Assembly (NCBI GenBank): GCA_021927905.1
Contig: BLLK01000029.1
Location: 248,001 to 312,000, forward strand
Length of the DNA stretch: 64,000 nucleotides
Source: Chaetoceros tenuissimus
Lineage: Eukaryota > Bacillariophyta > Thalassiosirophyceae > Chaetocerotales > Chaetocerotaceae
Reading direction: 5' to 3'
The notes under the pieces were generated by a model that was given only the letters and a program-made list of their open reading frames with translations, did no database searches and was not told where the DNA came from. This document shows positions 63,715 to 64,000 of this stretch, one piece after another. How positions within the stretch are numbered: position 1 is the stretch's first letter; each line of letters opens with the position of its first letter. Made by a program: the position numbers and the translations under genes.

Positions 63715-64000
63715 CTATTCGTCAAGGTCGAACTTCTTCAACTTCTTTCTCAACTCAATTATTGGTTTCCGGGCGGCAACTGTGAAAATGAAATAGATGA
63801 GTTAGGTATACATTGACCAAAAGTCTTCGAAATGCCCTGAAGACTTTTGCTTACTTACTTGAATCTGAGAATCCAGGATTATGATAATGGAGAGAAGGGT
63901 AGTATCTATGCTGTCGTAGAAGATCAGTTCGGGTAACCATCCCAACGAGTTGATTAGTTCCATCTTGTACTACTGGTATACAACCTACATCGTTCTCAAG
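63715..64000 (-). CDS. CBS-domain protein, C-terminal end (gene continues beyond the window)
   Basis: Two exons read leftward: 64000-63859 (open at the window edge) and 63779-63715, joined in phase 1 over a 79-bp intron (GTAAGT..CACAG). The visible 67 residues begin LENDVGCIPVVQDGTNQLVG and continue MVTRTDLLRQHRYYPSLHYH, the typical second half of a CBS motif (..G.IPVVD..G.L.GI.TR.DLL). CBS pairs bind adenine nucleotides or similar ligands and regulate the attached domain. The C-terminus is basic (RKPIIELRKKLKKF) and ends LDE. What the CBS motif is attached to lies outside the window. It converges with the 2,449-residue gene (128 bp between stops). Confidence 0.8.

Noticed and set aside
1-64000. 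Operon, CRISPR, prophage or bacterial contamination readings
   Set aside because: Genes alternate strand, carry spliceosomal introns and encode eukaryote-only proteins; no regularly spaced repeats or phage genes were seen.

Overview
The window looks like nuclear DNA of a diatom (or a very close stramenopile). It is A/T-rich and gene-dense. Genes are mostly single-exon or carry a few short GT-AG introns (about 65-120 bp, occasionally 170-340 bp). Four proteins start with a signal peptide followed by the heterokont plastid-import signature, with Phe at the predicted cleavage site (..A-FAP.., ..SA-FS.., ..AS-FI..). No transposon, provirus, CRISPR array, rRNA or tRNA gene was recognised. Coordinates and exon borders were derived by hand from frame continuity, GT..AG signals and family alignment from memory.

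Layout. 1-7 kb: end of a protein with a duplicated helix-turn-helix-like motif; a Tan1/THUMPD1 tRNA-acetylation adaptor divergent from eIF4A-III; a UBA plus MINDY-3/4-like protein ending 32 bp from the eIF4A-III stop. 7-12 kb: plastid GrpE, then a six-exon ABCG half-transporter. 12-17 kb: a 1,611-residue SKI3/TTC37 scaffold. 17-21.7 kb (minus strand): an acidic protein with C-terminal TPRs and an unknown plastid protein. 22-28.3 kb: a small ankyrin protein, Timeless/Tof1, and a tail-anchored acidic protein. 28.5-33.1 kb: NOP56 and a two-exon acidic protein. 33.6-39 kb: cyanobacterial-type plastid threonyl-tRNA synthetase, a small coiled-coil protein, and an ERMP1-like M28 peptidase. 39.3-45 kb: YL1/VPS72, a four-helix UPF0060 (YnfA-like) membrane protein, and an EDR2-like (DUF1336) protein whose last exon had to be found by splicing. 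45-49 kb: two PDZ proteins. 49-54.4 kb: an ATG11/FIP200-type autophagy scaffold tail-to-tail with mitochondrial HSP90 (TRAP1). 54.7-63.6 kb: another unknown plastid protein and a five-exon, 2,449-residue protein with a Tudor/BAH-like N-terminus. The right edge cuts a CBS-domain protein.

How the genes relate. This is an ordinary housekeeping chromosome segment, not an operon or an island. Themes recur: RNA processing and decay (Tan1, eIF4A-III, SKI3, NOP56), genome maintenance and chromatin (Timeless, YL1, possibly the 2,449-residue protein), and organelle proteostasis or translation (plastid GrpE, plastid ThrRS, mitochondrial TRAP1). Nothing shows that neighbours are co-regulated beyond shared divergent promoters.

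I did not find an unmistakable new system. The best leads are the 2,449-residue chromatin-reader-like protein, the duplicated HTH-like motif protein at the left edge, the UBA-MINDY protein with an altered His motif, the bacterial-type UPF0060 protein, and two uncharacterised plastid proteins.
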